DNA of 64,000 nucleotides. Source: RUG12461 sp045657665. GTDB lineage: Bacteria; Bacillota; Clostridia; Lachnospirales; Lachnospiraceae. Position numbers and translations under genes: made by a program. The stretch lies in contig JAZOTN010000038.1 of the NCBI GenBank assembly GCA_045657665.1, positions 1-64,000 on the forward strand. Reading direction: 5' to 3'. This document shows positions 25,570-35,017 of the stretch, in pieces. The notes below the pieces were generated by a model that worked only from the letters and a program-made list of their open reading frames with translations, did no database searches and was not told where the DNA came from. Position 1 is the first letter of the stretch, and every line of letters starts with the position of its first letter.

Positions 25570-27735
25570 ATGATCAGGGAAGGCATGTTTATCGCAGACC
25601 GTTATGAGGTGCTTGGAAAGATCGGCGCAGGCGGTATGTCGGATGTATATAAGGCAAAGGATCAGGTGCTTGGACGGTTTGTCGCCATCAAAGTACTGAA
25701 GCAGGAATTTTCGGAAGATACGACATTCGTATCGAAGTTCCATGCAGAGGCTTCCGCGGCGGCGGGGCTTGAACATCCGAATATTGTAAACGTATATGAT
25801 GTCGGCAGCGAAGAGGGGATGTATTACATCGTTATGGAATACATCGAGGGTGTTACGCTGAAGACCTACATTGAAAAGAAAGGACAGCTTTCCTACAAGG
25901 AAGCGATCAGTATCGCGATCCAGGTCGGCCGCGGCATTGAGGCTGCACACGGCAAACAGATCATCCACCGCGACATCAAGCCTCAGAATATTATGATCTC
26001 GACCGACGGCAAGGTAAAGGTGACGGATTTCGGTATCGCGCGCGCGGCATCCAGCAACACGATCCATTCCGATGTTATGGGATCCGTTCATTACACTTCA
26101 CCGGAGCAGGCACGAAACGGTTATGTGGATCACAAGAGTGATATCTACTCTCTCGGTATCGTGATGTATGAAATGGTAACAGGCCGTGTCCCTTTTGACG
26201 GAGATACAGCGGTTGCGGTTGCGATCCAGCATCTTCAGGAGGATATGACACCTCCCAGTGTGTATGCGAGGGAACTGCCGAAGAATCTTGAGAATATCAT
26301 ACTGAAATGTACGATGAAGAGTCCGGACCGGCGTTATCAATCCATGGCGGATCTTCTCGTGGATCTGAAGAGAGCACTGATCAATCCGGACGATGATTTT
26401 GTTTCCCTCGGAACGGCGGCTGTACTTGGCGAGACCAGGGTCATGCCGGAAAAAGAGGTGAGGGAGATCAAGAAGCAGGCCAGCCAGATCCTTGTGCCGA
26501 ATATTGAACGAAAAAAGAAACCGGTTGTGGAGCCTGAGGAAGAAGAATACGAAGAAGAGTACGATGACGACGAAGAGTACGATTACGATGAAGGCGACGA
26601 GCTTTACGATGACGACGGGTATGATGACGATGAGGAGGAAGAGCGTGTATTGAACCCCGGTTTCGAGAAGGTGGTTACGATCCTCGGTATTATCGCGGCG
26701 ATCGTGATCGTGATCATCATCATCTTCCTTCTGGTGACGCTTCTTAAGAAGGCACCGGTGAAAAATGTGACGGAAAGTGAAACGGAAACCGAGACGCAGG
26801 TCACTACGGAGACAGAACCGGTATCCGAGGAAAAGGAAGCGGAAGGCATCACGATGATCGAACTCCGCGGTATGACCTACGATGAGGCGCAGAAGGCGCT
26901 GAACGAGATGGGACTTGGAATCTTCCTGATCGGATATCAGGCTTCTGATGATTATCCCAAGGATCAGATCATGACGCAGGATATAGCTGCCGGAGAGAGC
27001 GTCCCGGCCAATACAACGGTGAAGGTTTATGTCAGCAGCGGAAAGGGAAATATTTCCGTGCCGAATGTGACGGGCCTGGAATACAGCGTAGCCGAGAGCA
27101 CACTCCGGAATGCGGGATTTGAGGTCAGCAAGGTCGAGGAATACAGCAGCAGTGTGGAAGAAGGTCTTGTCATCAGTACGACTCCTGCTGCGGGTGAAGC
27201 AGGGAAATCCGGTGATACGATCACGGTCAAGATCAGCAAAGGAAAAGAGCCTGTGACCAATTTCACCATGCCGAACTATCAGGGACAGGATCAGACGGCG
27301 GTGGTTTCCGAACTCCAGAACAGTTACCAGTGCAAGGTAACCGTAAATCAGGAATACAATCCGAACTACGCGGCAGGCAAAGTCATTGCTACAAGCCCTG
27401 CGGGCGGGTCGAACGTGGCATACGGAAGTGAAGTGCTGGTCGCAGTCAGCAAAGGCTCCCAGAGCTATAACTACAGCGTCAATGTATCGGTACCGAGTGA
27501 TGTGGTTACGGGTGTCACCTACCGCCTGGTCGGTGCGGACGGTACCACGATCATTCCGGACACTACCATCAATGCGTTTACTACGGATGCGAACGGGGTA
27601 CGTACCTTCAATGTGAGTGCGAACAATATCGCAAGCTCCAGCGGACAGCTTTATATCACATGGCTGAAGGCAGACGGCACCGCACAGAACAACGACACTT
27701 ACCCGATCTCCGTGACGTTTACGCAGACGAATTAG
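25570..27735 (+). CDS. prkC: PASTA-domain Ser/Thr protein kinase (PrkC/Stk type)
   Basis: This 721-residue membrane kinase senses muropeptides or lipid II. The kinase domain (about 9-275) has the glycine loop GKIGAGGMSDVY, Lys41, HRDIKPQN with Asp135 and DFG with Asp153. A very acidic linker (about 321-358) precedes one membrane helix (about 368-392) and a Thr/Glu-rich stalk. Three PASTA domains follow (about 425-492, 493-563 and 564-632), and then an extra beta-rich domain of about 90 residues. It is in one operon with PP2C, rsgA and rpe. Confidence 0.95.
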   Translation: MIREGMFIADRYEVLGKIGAGGMSDVYKAKDQVLGRFVAIKVLKQEFSEDTTFVSKFHAEASAAAGLEHPNIVNVYDVGSEEGMYYIVMEYIEGVTLKTYIEKKGQLSYKEAISIAIQVGRGIEAAHGKQIIHRDIKPQNIMISTDGKVKVTDFGIARAASSNTIHSDVMGSVHYTSPEQARNGYVDHKSDIYSLGIVMYEMVTGRVPFDGDTAVAVAIQHLQEDMTPPSVYARELPKNLENIILKCTMKSPDRRYQSMADLLVDLKRALINPDDDFVSLGTAAVLGETRVMPEKEVREIKKQASQILVPNIERKKKPVVEPEEEEYEEEYDDDEEYDYDEGDELYDDDGYDDDEEEERVLNPGFEKVVTILGIIAAIVIVIIIIFLLVTLLKKAPVKNVTESETETETQVTTETEPVSEEKEAEGITMIELRGMTYDEAQKALNEMGLGIFLIGYQASDDYPKDQIMTQDIAAGESVPANTTVKVYVSSGKGNISVPNVTGLEYSVAESTLRNAGFEVSKVEEYSSSVEEGLVISTTPAAGEAGKSGDTITVKISKGKEPVTNFTMPNYQGQDQTAVVSELQNSYQCKVTVNQEYNPNYAAGKVIATSPAGGSNVAYGSEVLVAVSKGSQSYNYSVNVSVPSDVVTGVTYRLVGADGTTIIPDTTINAFTTDANGVRTFNVSANNIASSSGQLYITWLKADGTAQNNDTYPISVTFTQTN

Positions 27736-27736
27736 G

Positions 27737-28621
27737 ATGCGGCGCGGCAGGATCGTTAAGGCAATCTCCGGGTTCTATTATGTGTATTCGGAGGGAACGA
27801 TATTCACCTGCAAGGCAAAGGGGCTTTTTCGGAAACAGAACATGAAGCCTCTTGTGGGTGATATGGTGGAGTTTGCGGTAACCGACGAAAAGGATCTGGA
27901 GGGGAATGTACTGGAGATCCTTCCGAGGAGCACAGAACTTCTTCGTCCTGCCACGGCAAATGTGGATCAGGCGCTTCTAATATTTGCAGTAAAGACACCA
28001 GATCCGAATTTTGCTCTTCTCGATCGTTTTCTTGTCAGGATGGCGCACTCCGGGATTCCCACGATCCTCTGCTTTAACAAGATCGATCTTGCGGATGGCG
28101 GGGAGATTGGAGAACTAGAGTCCATCTACCGCAATGCGGGGATCAGGATACTTTTTGTCAGCGGGAGAGAGGGCACCCATATGGATGCTCTCTTTGAGAC
28201 TTTAAAGGGAAAAACCACCGTGACATCCGGGCCCTCCGGTGTCGGGAAATCCACGATCGTCAACAGGCTCCAGAGCTCCGTACATATGGAGACGGGGGCG
28301 CTGAGCGCCCGTACGGACCGGGGGAAGCAGACGACGCGGCACATAGAGCTCCTTCCGCTAAAGGAGGCGGACGGATTTATTCTGGATACGCCGGGCTTTA
28401 GTTCCCTCATTCTTCCGGAGATGGAAAAGGAGGAACTCGAAAGTTTTTATCCGGAATTTTCCCCCTTCCGTGATGAATGCCGGTTCCGTGGATGCAGTCA
28501 TATCGCGGAAACGGACTGCGGGGTAAAGGATGCGCTTTGCAGAGGGGAGATTTCACCGAGACGGTATGAAACTTATAAACTGCTGTATGAAGAGCTGAAA
28601 CAGAGGAGGACCTACTCGTGA
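27737..28621 (+). CDS. rsgA: Ribosome small subunit-dependent GTPase A
   Basis: This 294-residue, circularly permuted GTPase helps late 30S maturation. An OB fold covers about 1-70. The motif order is permuted: NKIDL (G4), then SGPSGVGKSTIVN (G1), then DTPGFSS (G3). The C-terminal zinc finger has the Cys/His set CRFRGCSHIAETDC. The ATG is one base after the kinase stop, so translation is coupled. It overlaps rpe by GTGA. Confidence 0.95.
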   Translation: MRRGRIVKAISGFYYVYSEGTIFTCKAKGLFRKQNMKPLVGDMVEFAVTDEKDLEGNVLEILPRSTELLRPATANVDQALLIFAVKTPDPNFALLDRFLVRMAHSGIPTILCFNKIDLADGGEIGELESIYRNAGIRILFVSGREGTHMDALFETLKGKTTVTSGPSGVGKSTIVNRLQSSVHMETGALSARTDRGKQTTRHIELLPLKEADGFILDTPGFSSLILPEMEKEELESFYPEFSPFRDECRFRGCSHIAETDCGVKDALCRGEISPRRYETYKLLYEELKQRRTYS

Positions 28622-29274
28622 ATTGCCTGTCACCATCTATTCTGGCAGCGGATTTTAAGACACTCGGAGAACAGATCCGGGAAGTGGATCAGTCGGGAGC
28701 GCAGTATATTCATATTGATGTGATGGACGGGAGTTTTGTTCCGAATATTTCCTTTGGCATCCCGGTGATCAAATCCATTCGCAGCTGTACCGACAGGATC
28801 TTTGACGTGCATTTGATGATCGAGGAACCGATCCGTTATGTGGACGATTTCTATGAGGCCGGAGCAGACCTCATTACGGTTCATGCAGAGGCAGCAACAC
28901 ATCTGGATGCGGCTCTGGAAAAGATCCATAAAAAAGGGATTCTTGCGGGAGTGGCGATCAATCCTTCCACGCCGGTTTCCGCGGTGGAGTGGATACTCCC
29001 GAAGGCGGACATGATCCTTGTCATGACGGTTAATCCCGGGTATGGCGGACAGGAGCTGATCCCGTACACCATTGACAAGATAAGAGAGCTGAGACAGCTG
29101 ATCCAGAAAAAGGGATACAAAACGGACATTGAAGTGGACGGCGGGATACATACCGGCAACGTGAGGGAGGTTCTTCGTGCCGGTGCCAATATCATTGTTT
29201 CCGGAAGCGCCGTTTTCTCCGGAGATGTCTCGGCGAATGTGAAGGCTTTTCTGGAGATACTGGGGGAAGAGTAA
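28618..29274 (+). CDS. rpe: Ribulose-phosphate 3-epimerase
   Basis: This 218-residue TIM-barrel enzyme interconverts ribulose-5-P and xylulose-5-P in the pentose phosphate pathway. SPSILAADF, HIDVMDGSFVPN (metal His and Asp), DVHLMIEEP, MTVNPGYGGQ and VDGGI are all present. The GTG start overlaps the rsgA stop. A thiamine pyrophosphokinase gene often follows rpe in this cluster but is absent here. Confidence 0.95.
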   Translation: MNCLSPSILAADFKTLGEQIREVDQSGAQYIHIDVMDGSFVPNISFGIPVIKSIRSCTDRIFDVHLMIEEPIRYVDDFYEAGADLITVHAEAATHLDAALEKIHKKGILAGVAINPSTPVSAVEWILPKADMILVMTVNPGYGGQELIPYTIDKIRELRQLIQKKGYKTDIEVDGGIHTGNVREVLRAGANIIVSGSAVFSGDVSANVKAFLEILGEE

Positions 29275-29289
29275 AAGGAGATTCTTGCG

Positions 29290-30249
29290 ATGAAGCAACG
29301 GATTCTATGCGGAGTAATGGTTGTACTTATGTTTTCCATGCTGCTTATCGGCTGCGGGAAAAGCAAATCGAAAGAGGTACATATCGCCATTCAGCCGTCG
29401 GCGGCGTTTGTGCCGCTTTACATAGCAAAAGAAAAAGGCTGGATCGAGGAGGCTCTTGAGCCGTACGGGGTCAGCGTGGTATGGAATGAGTTTGAGTCGG
29501 GACCCCCGATGAATGATTCACTTCTTGCGGAGGATTCCGATATCGGGGTGATCGGGGACGTGCCCGTTGTCACGGTATGTGCACCCGGAAATGACGTCAA
29601 ACTGATCGCGATCGCGGCTCAGGCTGCGGATTCATACGCGATACTGGTTCCGGGAGATTCCGACATTCAGACAGCGGCCGACCTTGAGGGAAAGCGTGTT
29701 GCTACGACGTTCGGTTCGACCGGGCATAACATGGTGGAAAAGTTCCTGAATACGGTGGGCCTTACGATCAATGACATCAACCTTGTGAATATCGCCGCGG
29801 GAGACGCGCAGTTTGCGCTGACCGGAGGAGAGGCAGATGCGGTTTCCATCTGGGAGCCGAACGTGACGCGCCTTTGTGACGGGATCGGCACAAGGATCAT
29901 TGGGCAGGGGAGTGACTGCGGACTTGCCGGAACGAACGGGATCGTTGCCCGGACAGAGTACGCCGAGGCGAATCCCGAGGTTGTATCCGCGATCCTCGAT
30001 CAGTACGTACGCGCGGCAGAGGAGCTTCCTACCATGGATGAGGAAACCATGAAGGCGGTCGCAAAGGAACTTTCCGTTGAACCGGAACAGATGGAGACGA
30101 TCATCCCGAAATTTCATTATACGGTGGAGATTACACCGGAGGATCTGGCATCGCTGAATGATACGATCGCGTTTTTGAACAATAATCAGATCCTGCGGAC
30201 ATCCTATGACATCACGGAGCAGGCAGACGGTTCTTACTATCATCGATAA
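29290..30249 (+). CDS. ABC transporter substrate-binding lipoprotein, NitT/TauT (SsuA-like) type
   Basis: The 319-residue lipoprotein has Cys22 in LLIGCG. The mature protein begins KEVHIAIQPSAAFVPLYIAKEKGW, typical of binding proteins for taurine, alkanesulfonates, nitrate or thiamine-precursor pyrimidines. The second lobe keeps LEGKRVATTFGSTGHN. No permease or ATPase is adjacent, so it is an orphan that must borrow a transporter or act as a sensor. It is 15 bases after rpe and 16 bases before an HD-GYP gene. Confidence 0.85.
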   Translation: MKQRILCGVMVVLMFSMLLIGCGKSKSKEVHIAIQPSAAFVPLYIAKEKGWIEEALEPYGVSVVWNEFESGPPMNDSLLAEDSDIGVIGDVPVVTVCAPGNDVKLIAIAAQAADSYAILVPGDSDIQTAADLEGKRVATTFGSTGHNMVEKFLNTVGLTINDINLVNIAAGDAQFALTGGEADAVSIWEPNVTRLCDGIGTRIIGQGSDCGLAGTNGIVARTEYAEANPEVVSAILDQYVRAAEELPTMDEETMKAVAKELSVEPEQMETIIPKFHYTVEITPEDLASLNDTIAFLNNNQILRTSYDITEQADGSYYHR

Positions 30250-30265
30250 ATACGGAGAACACAGT

Positions 30266-30910
30266 ATGAAGACGTCGAAGAGTCATGAAAATCAAATGAT
30301 GGTGACGACTCGTTCGCTTATGGGCATCCTGGAGAAGAGGGATGCGAATCTTGACGGGCACAGTGCGCATACGCAGCGGCTTGCTATGCTCCTGTACAGT
30401 TTTTTGCCGTGGAATATCAGAATAAAGATACGCCAGGAAGATCTTTCCTATGCAGCGCTGTTGCATGACATCGGGAAGCTTGGGATTCCGAAAGAGATCC
30501 TCGATAAGCCTGGAAAACTGGATGATAACGAATGGAAGATCATGCGCCGTCATCCGGAGATCTCTGTTTCAATCCTCTCTTCCATGGGTGTCCCTGAGAA
30601 GATCCAGAGAATTGTACGGTACCATCATGAACGTGTTGACGGCAGTGGTTATTACGGGCTTTCGGGCAGAGAGATCCCCGTTGAGTCCAAGATCCTTGCC
30701 ATAGTGGATACCTATTCAGCCGTCACGGTCCGCAAATCCTATAAGCCGGCACGTACTTATGAGGACGGCATTGCAACGCTCCGGCTAGTGGCCGGAACGC
30801 AGCTGGATGAACAGCTTGTGAACTATTTCTGTGATATACCAAAACACAGGGTGGAAGCATGTCTCGAAGAGACAAAGAAAGAAATGGATGAACTGACAAA
30901 AGACATCTGA
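30266..30910 (+). CDS. HD-GYP domain protein, probable cyclic-di-GMP phosphodiesterase
   Basis: The protein is 214 residues. The HD pair His67-Asp68 lies in LLHDIGKLGIPKEIL, and the second part is HHERVDGSGYYGLSG (120-134). The usual GYP is GYY here, so the activity may differ from the standard family. There is no receiver or membrane part. The in-frame start at 30206 lies inside the binding-protein gene, so the ATG at 30266, with GGAG upstream, is chosen. It is convergent with a GGDEF gene. Confidence 0.85.
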   Translation: MKTSKSHENQMMVTTRSLMGILEKRDANLDGHSAHTQRLAMLLYSFLPWNIRIKIRQEDLSYAALLHDIGKLGIPKEILDKPGKLDDNEWKIMRRHPEISVSILSSMGVPEKIQRIVRYHHERVDGSGYYGLSGREIPVESKILAIVDTYSAVTVRKSYKPARTYEDGIATLRLVAGTQLDEQLVNYFCDIPKHRVEACLEETKKEMDELTKDI

Positions 30911-30915
30911 CCGGA

Positions 30916-32058
30916 TCAGTGCTTGCGGATCTGGTTCTTTCCGGAGTTCTTTGCTTCATAAAGCGCTTCATCAGCGCGCGAATATATGACATCAATATCT
31001 GTATCGTTTTCCGTTATTTCCGTAACACCGAAAGACGCATGAATGCCGTGGAGATCACCAAGCTCGACGGCATTTAAATTGTCCAGGATGCTGCGGAGCA
31101 TGGTTTCGGTCTCTTCCCAGCCATGGCTCTGACGAAGCATGATGATGAACTCATCACCGCCCAGACGCCCGGCGAAACTAAGCTTTTCTGAAATGGCGCG
31201 TTCGCAGAATGACCATTGTTCATCAAGCACATTGATCCCCAGTGTATCCCAGATAGTATCCGCCGCGGTCTGGATGGCTTTGTCGCCCATCTGATGACCG
31301 AGCTTGTCGTTGATCTGTTTGAAAGAATCCAGATCCAGCACGCAGAGTGCAGTGTATTCGTCGCTGCTGCGACCGCGCAGAACGGAATCTGCCATGGAGA
31401 AAAACCGGCCGCGCATCAGAAGATGCGAGAGGGCATCAAAACTGGAACGGATCTCCAGGTCGCGCTGTATTTTGAGATTCTTGTGGTAGGCCAGGAACTG
31501 GCTGATACGGTTTCGCTGGAACCTGTAATGGAACAGCAAAGCGACGATCGTGAACAGGATGGAATAGATCAGATCGTAGCGGAGGATCGACGGCGGTTTT
31601 CTGAGGTATGAGAAAACGTTGAACATGACACAGAAAGCCGACATGACGATCGAAAAGGGGATCATCCGGTCGATGTACGAGACGGAAAGCAATACCACGA
31701 ACACGGGATACAGAGTCGCGATCTGGAAAGACTCCCGGTTCGAAGAGGTAATGGCATAACTCATCAGGATAATAACGGAAGCATACATCAGCGGTATCGC
31801 AAAGCGAAGAGAGTATTTGCGGAAAAGGATCAGAAAGACCCCGAAGGCTGCTGCTATGGCTGTGTAGGTAATATACATCTGGCGATGGGCGTATGGAAGG
31901 ATATCCAGTAAAACCAGGATCAGAAATACGCCGGTCAGAATGAGAAAGAGCAGTGCGATGGTATCCGTATTGTTGCGGTTCGTCTGCCTTCTTAAATCCG
32001 TGACGCTGTCGAAGGTATCACGGTCATATCCATAGTAGTTCAGATTTTTACGTTCCAT
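30916..32058 (-). CDS. Membrane diguanylate cyclase (GGDEF)
   Basis: This 380-residue protein has about six membrane helices in residues 30-190, a short coiled linker, and a GGDEF domain with RLGGDEF (GGDEF at 300-304) and DLDSFKQINDKLGH. It should make cyclic-di-GMP. No RxxD product-inhibition site precedes GGDEF. The start at 32058 (AGGAG upstream) is chosen because the extra 71 residues of the longer frame look non-coding. It is convergent with the HD-GYP gene, so synthesis and breakdown genes lie tail to tail. Confidence 0.87.
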   Translation of the reverse strand: MERKNLNYYGYDRDTFDSVTDLRRQTNRNNTDTIALLFLILTGVFLILVLLDILPYAHRQMYITYTAIAAAFGVFLILFRKYSLRFAIPLMYASVIILMSYAITSSNRESFQIATLYPVFVVLLSVSYIDRMIPFSIVMSAFCVMFNVFSYLRKPPSILRYDLIYSILFTIVALLFHYRFQRNRISQFLAYHKNLKIQRDLEIRSSFDALSHLLMRGRFFSMADSVLRGRSSDEYTALCVLDLDSFKQINDKLGHQMGDKAIQTAADTIWDTLGINVLDEQWSFCERAISEKLSFAGRLGGDEFIIMLRQSHGWEETETMLRSILDNLNAVELGDLHGIHASFGVTEITENDTDIDVIYSRADEALYEAKNSGKNQIRKH

Positions 32059-32252
32059 AAAAATAAAGACTCCTGAGTAGCAGTAAATTCCTTTACAATA
32101 AAAACGCAAAACGTCACTTATATCTCTATTATAATAGAATTCCGAAAAAATAAAAGGAGAAATTGCATTTTTCGGAGCAGGTTCTATGATATAATATTCC
32201 GGTAGGCGGGAACCGGAGAGTTTCCCGCACGAAATGGGAGTATCACGGCCGG

Positions 32253-33599
32253 ATGAAAAGAGAGACAACACATCTTATAAAAGCGGTTGCACCGGGCAGC
32301 ATTGCGGAGGAAATGGAGCTTAATGCGGGAGACTGTCTGCTTTCCGTAAACGGGCAGGAGATAGAGGATATTTTTGATTACCATTACCTCACGAATGACG
32401 AAGAGGTAACGCTCCTGGTCAGGAAAAGCGACGGAGAGGAATGGGAGATCGAGATTGAAAAGGAGTATGATGAGGATCTCGGCATTACCTTTGAAAACGG
32501 ACTTATGGATGATTACAGGTCCTGTTCGAACCGCTGCGTGTTCTGCTTCATTGATCAGATGCCGCCGGGGATGCGGAGTACGCTTTATTTCAAGGACGAC
32601 GACAGCCGTCTTTCTTTTTTGCAGGGCAATTACGTGACCCTGACGAATATGAAGGATAAGGATATCGAAAGGATTATCCGCTATCATCTTGCGCCAATCA
32701 ATATCTCGGTGCATACGACAAATCCGGAGCTCAGGCAGGAAATGCTCGGCAACCGGTTTGCCGGGGAGGCGCTCTCAAAGATCAAAACGCTCTTAGATGC
32801 CGGGATTGAAATGAACGGTCAGATCGTCCTTTGCAAGGGATTAAATGACGGGGAGGAGCTTGACAGGAGTATCCGTGATCTCACAGAGTACCTGCCTTAT
32901 ATGAGAAGTCTTTCGGTGGTGCCCGTGGGGCTGACGAAGTATCGAGAGGGGCTTTATCCGTTGGAACCGTTTCAAAAGGAGGATGCGGCACTTGTCCTTG
33001 AGCTGATCCACAAATGGCAGGATATCTGCTTCGAGCATCATGGCGTTCATTTTGTGCAGGCAGCGGACGAATGGTACCTTCTGGCGGAACAGTCACTGCC
33101 TCCGGCAGAACGCTATGACGGATTCATTCAGCTGGAGAATGGCGTCGGGATGCTGAGACTCCTCATGGATGAGTTCCGGGAGGCGTTATCCGGAGCGGAA
33201 AAGGGGGACGCCCCGGAGATCGGAGAAGAAAGAAAACTCACGCTCGTTTCCGGCATGCTCGCTGCTCCCTTTCTCAAGGAACTGGTGGAGGAATTTACGG
33301 AGAAGTTTCCCTTTGTCAGTGCAGAGGTTGTGGCCGTCCGGAATGACTTCTTCGGGGAAATGATCACGGTTTCGGGCCTCCTTACCGGACAGGATATCAT
33401 TGCGCAGCTCAAGGGAAGAAATCTCGGAGAGAGGCTGCTGCTGCCCGTAAATCTCCTTCGCTCAGGAGAGAAAGTCCTTCTCGATGATATCACGACGGAT
33501 GACCTCTCGAAGGCTTTACAGATCCCTGTGGATATTGTAAAATCAAGCGGTCAGAGCCTGTATGACGCCCTGCTTGGGCGCCGGAGAAACACAGAGTAA
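32253..33599 (+). CDS. DUF512 radical SAM / PDZ protein
   Basis: This 448-residue protein has a PDZ-like segment (about 1-75). An iron-sulfur motif CSNRCVFCF (Cys91, Cys95, Cys98) comes next, then a radical SAM-type barrel and a C-terminal DUF512 domain. The family is widespread in Firmicutes beside der. Its reaction is not established as far as I know. The order with der, plsY and gpsA is the usual one. Confidence 0.88.
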   Translation: MKRETTHLIKAVAPGSIAEEMELNAGDCLLSVNGQEIEDIFDYHYLTNDEEVTLLVRKSDGEEWEIEIEKEYDEDLGITFENGLMDDYRSCSNRCVFCFIDQMPPGMRSTLYFKDDDSRLSFLQGNYVTLTNMKDKDIERIIRYHLAPINISVHTTNPELRQEMLGNRFAGEALSKIKTLLDAGIEMNGQIVLCKGLNDGEELDRSIRDLTEYLPYMRSLSVVPVGLTKYREGLYPLEPFQKEDAALVLELIHKWQDICFEHHGVHFVQAADEWYLLAEQSLPPAERYDGFIQLENGVGMLRLLMDEFREALSGAEKGDAPEIGEERKLTLVSGMLAAPFLKELVEEFTEKFPFVSAEVVAVRNDFFGEMITVSGLLTGQDIIAQLKGRNLGERLLLPVNLLRSGEKVLLDDITTDDLSKALQIPVDIVKSSGQSLYDALLGRRRNTE

Positions 33600-33646
33600 A
33601 CCAGTGCTTCCCGAATGGAAAGCGAAAAAGGGACAGTAAAGGAACC

Positions 33647-34975
33647 ATGGCAAGAAAACCGGTAGTGGCGGTTGTCGGCCGCCCGAACGTCGGAAAATCG
33701 ACATTATTCAATACCCTTGCTGGCGAGAGGATCTCCATCGTCAAAGATACACCCGGTGTGACAAGGGATCGCATCTATGCAGATGCGACCTGGCTTTCGC
33801 ATACGTTCACGCTGATCGACACCGGCGGCATTGAGCCGGAGAGCAGCGACGTGATCCTTTCGCAGATGAGGGAGCAGGCGGAGATCGCCATTGAAACGGC
33901 AGATGTGATCCTGTTTCTCGTGGATGTGCGTCAGGGGCTTCAGGATGCGGATGAGAAGGTGGCGGATATCCTCCGCCGTTCCGGGAAGCCTGTAGTGCTG
34001 ACCGTGAACAAGGTGGACGATTTCGAGAAATTCATGCCCGATGTTTACGAGTTTTATCAGCTCGGAATCGGAACACCGTTTCCGGTTTCGTCCGCAGGGA
34101 AGCTGGGACTGGGAGAACTTCTTGATGAAGTGGTATCTCATTTCCCGGATCCGGATCCGGAAGACGAAGAGGATTCCCGCCCGCGTGTTGCGATCATCGG
34201 GAAGCCGAATGTCGGGAAAAGTTCACTCATCAACAGGCTTACCGGAAAGAACCGCACCATCGTTTCCGACGTGGCGGGAACGACAAGGGATGCCATTGAT
34301 ACCGATGTCCGTTTCGGGGAACGCGAATATGTTTTCATCGATACCGCCGGCATCCGAAGAAAGAGCCGTATCAAGGAGGATCTGGAGCGGTACAGCATCA
34401 TACGTGCTGTCAGCGCCGTGGAGAGGGCGGATGTTGTGATCATTCTGATCGACGCGGTGGAAGGCGTTACCGAACAGGACGCGAAGATCGCAGGCGTTGC
34501 CCATGACCGGGGCAAGGGGATCATCATTGCGGTCAACAAATGGGATGCGGTGGAAAAGAACGACAAGACCGTAAAGGAGTATGAAAACCGGATCCGTCAG
34601 GTCTTAAGCTTCCTTGCCTATGCGGAGATCATGTTTATCTCGGCAAAAAGCGGACAGCGGGTAAATAAGCTCTTTGACGTGATCGACATGGTGATCGAAA
34701 ACAATTCCATGCGGATCGCGACGGGTGTTCTTAATGAGATCGTGACGGAGGCGGTGGCTATGCAGCAGCCCCCGACGGATAAGGGAAAACGCCTCAAGAT
34801 CTTTTATGTCACGCAGGCCGCTGTGAAGCCGCCGACATTCATCGTGTTTGTGAACGATAAAAAGCTTATGCATTTTTCCTATACCAGATATTTGGAGAAC
34901 CGTATTCGGGACGCCTTCGGATTCCGGGGGACATCCTTAAAGTTTATCACCAGGGAACGAAAGGAAAACCAGTGA
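33647..34975 (+). CDS. der: Ribosome biogenesis GTPase Der (EngA)
   Basis: This 442-residue protein has two tandem GTPase domains acting in 50S assembly. The first G1 is GRPNVGKSTLFN with NKVD; the second is GKPNVGKSSLIN with NKWD. The C-terminal KH-like domain (about 355-442) ends in RFRGTSLKF-like FRGTSLKF. It lies 47 bases after the DUF512 gene. Confidence 0.96.
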   Translation: MARKPVVAVVGRPNVGKSTLFNTLAGERISIVKDTPGVTRDRIYADATWLSHTFTLIDTGGIEPESSDVILSQMREQAEIAIETADVILFLVDVRQGLQDADEKVADILRRSGKPVVLTVNKVDDFEKFMPDVYEFYQLGIGTPFPVSSAGKLGLGELLDEVVSHFPDPDPEDEEDSRPRVAIIGKPNVGKSSLINRLTGKNRTIVSDVAGTTRDAIDTDVRFGEREYVFIDTAGIRRKSRIKEDLERYSIIRAVSAVERADVVIILIDAVEGVTEQDAKIAGVAHDRGKGIIIAVNKWDAVEKNDKTVKEYENRIRQVLSFLAYAEIMFISAKSGQRVNKLFDVIDMVIENNSMRIATGVLNEIVTEAVAMQQPPTDKGKRLKIFYVTQAAVKPPTFIVFVNDKKLMHFSYTRYLENRIRDAFGFRGTSLKFITRERKENQ

Positions 34976-35017
34976 TCATCCCGGGTGGAGAGGGCAATTC
35001 ATATAGAGGAAGATAAA

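Noticed and set aside
32059..32271. 71 extra residues on the GGDEF protein
   Set aside because: They cover the AT-rich upstream region and the start of the divergent DUF512 gene. A ribosome site supports 32058.
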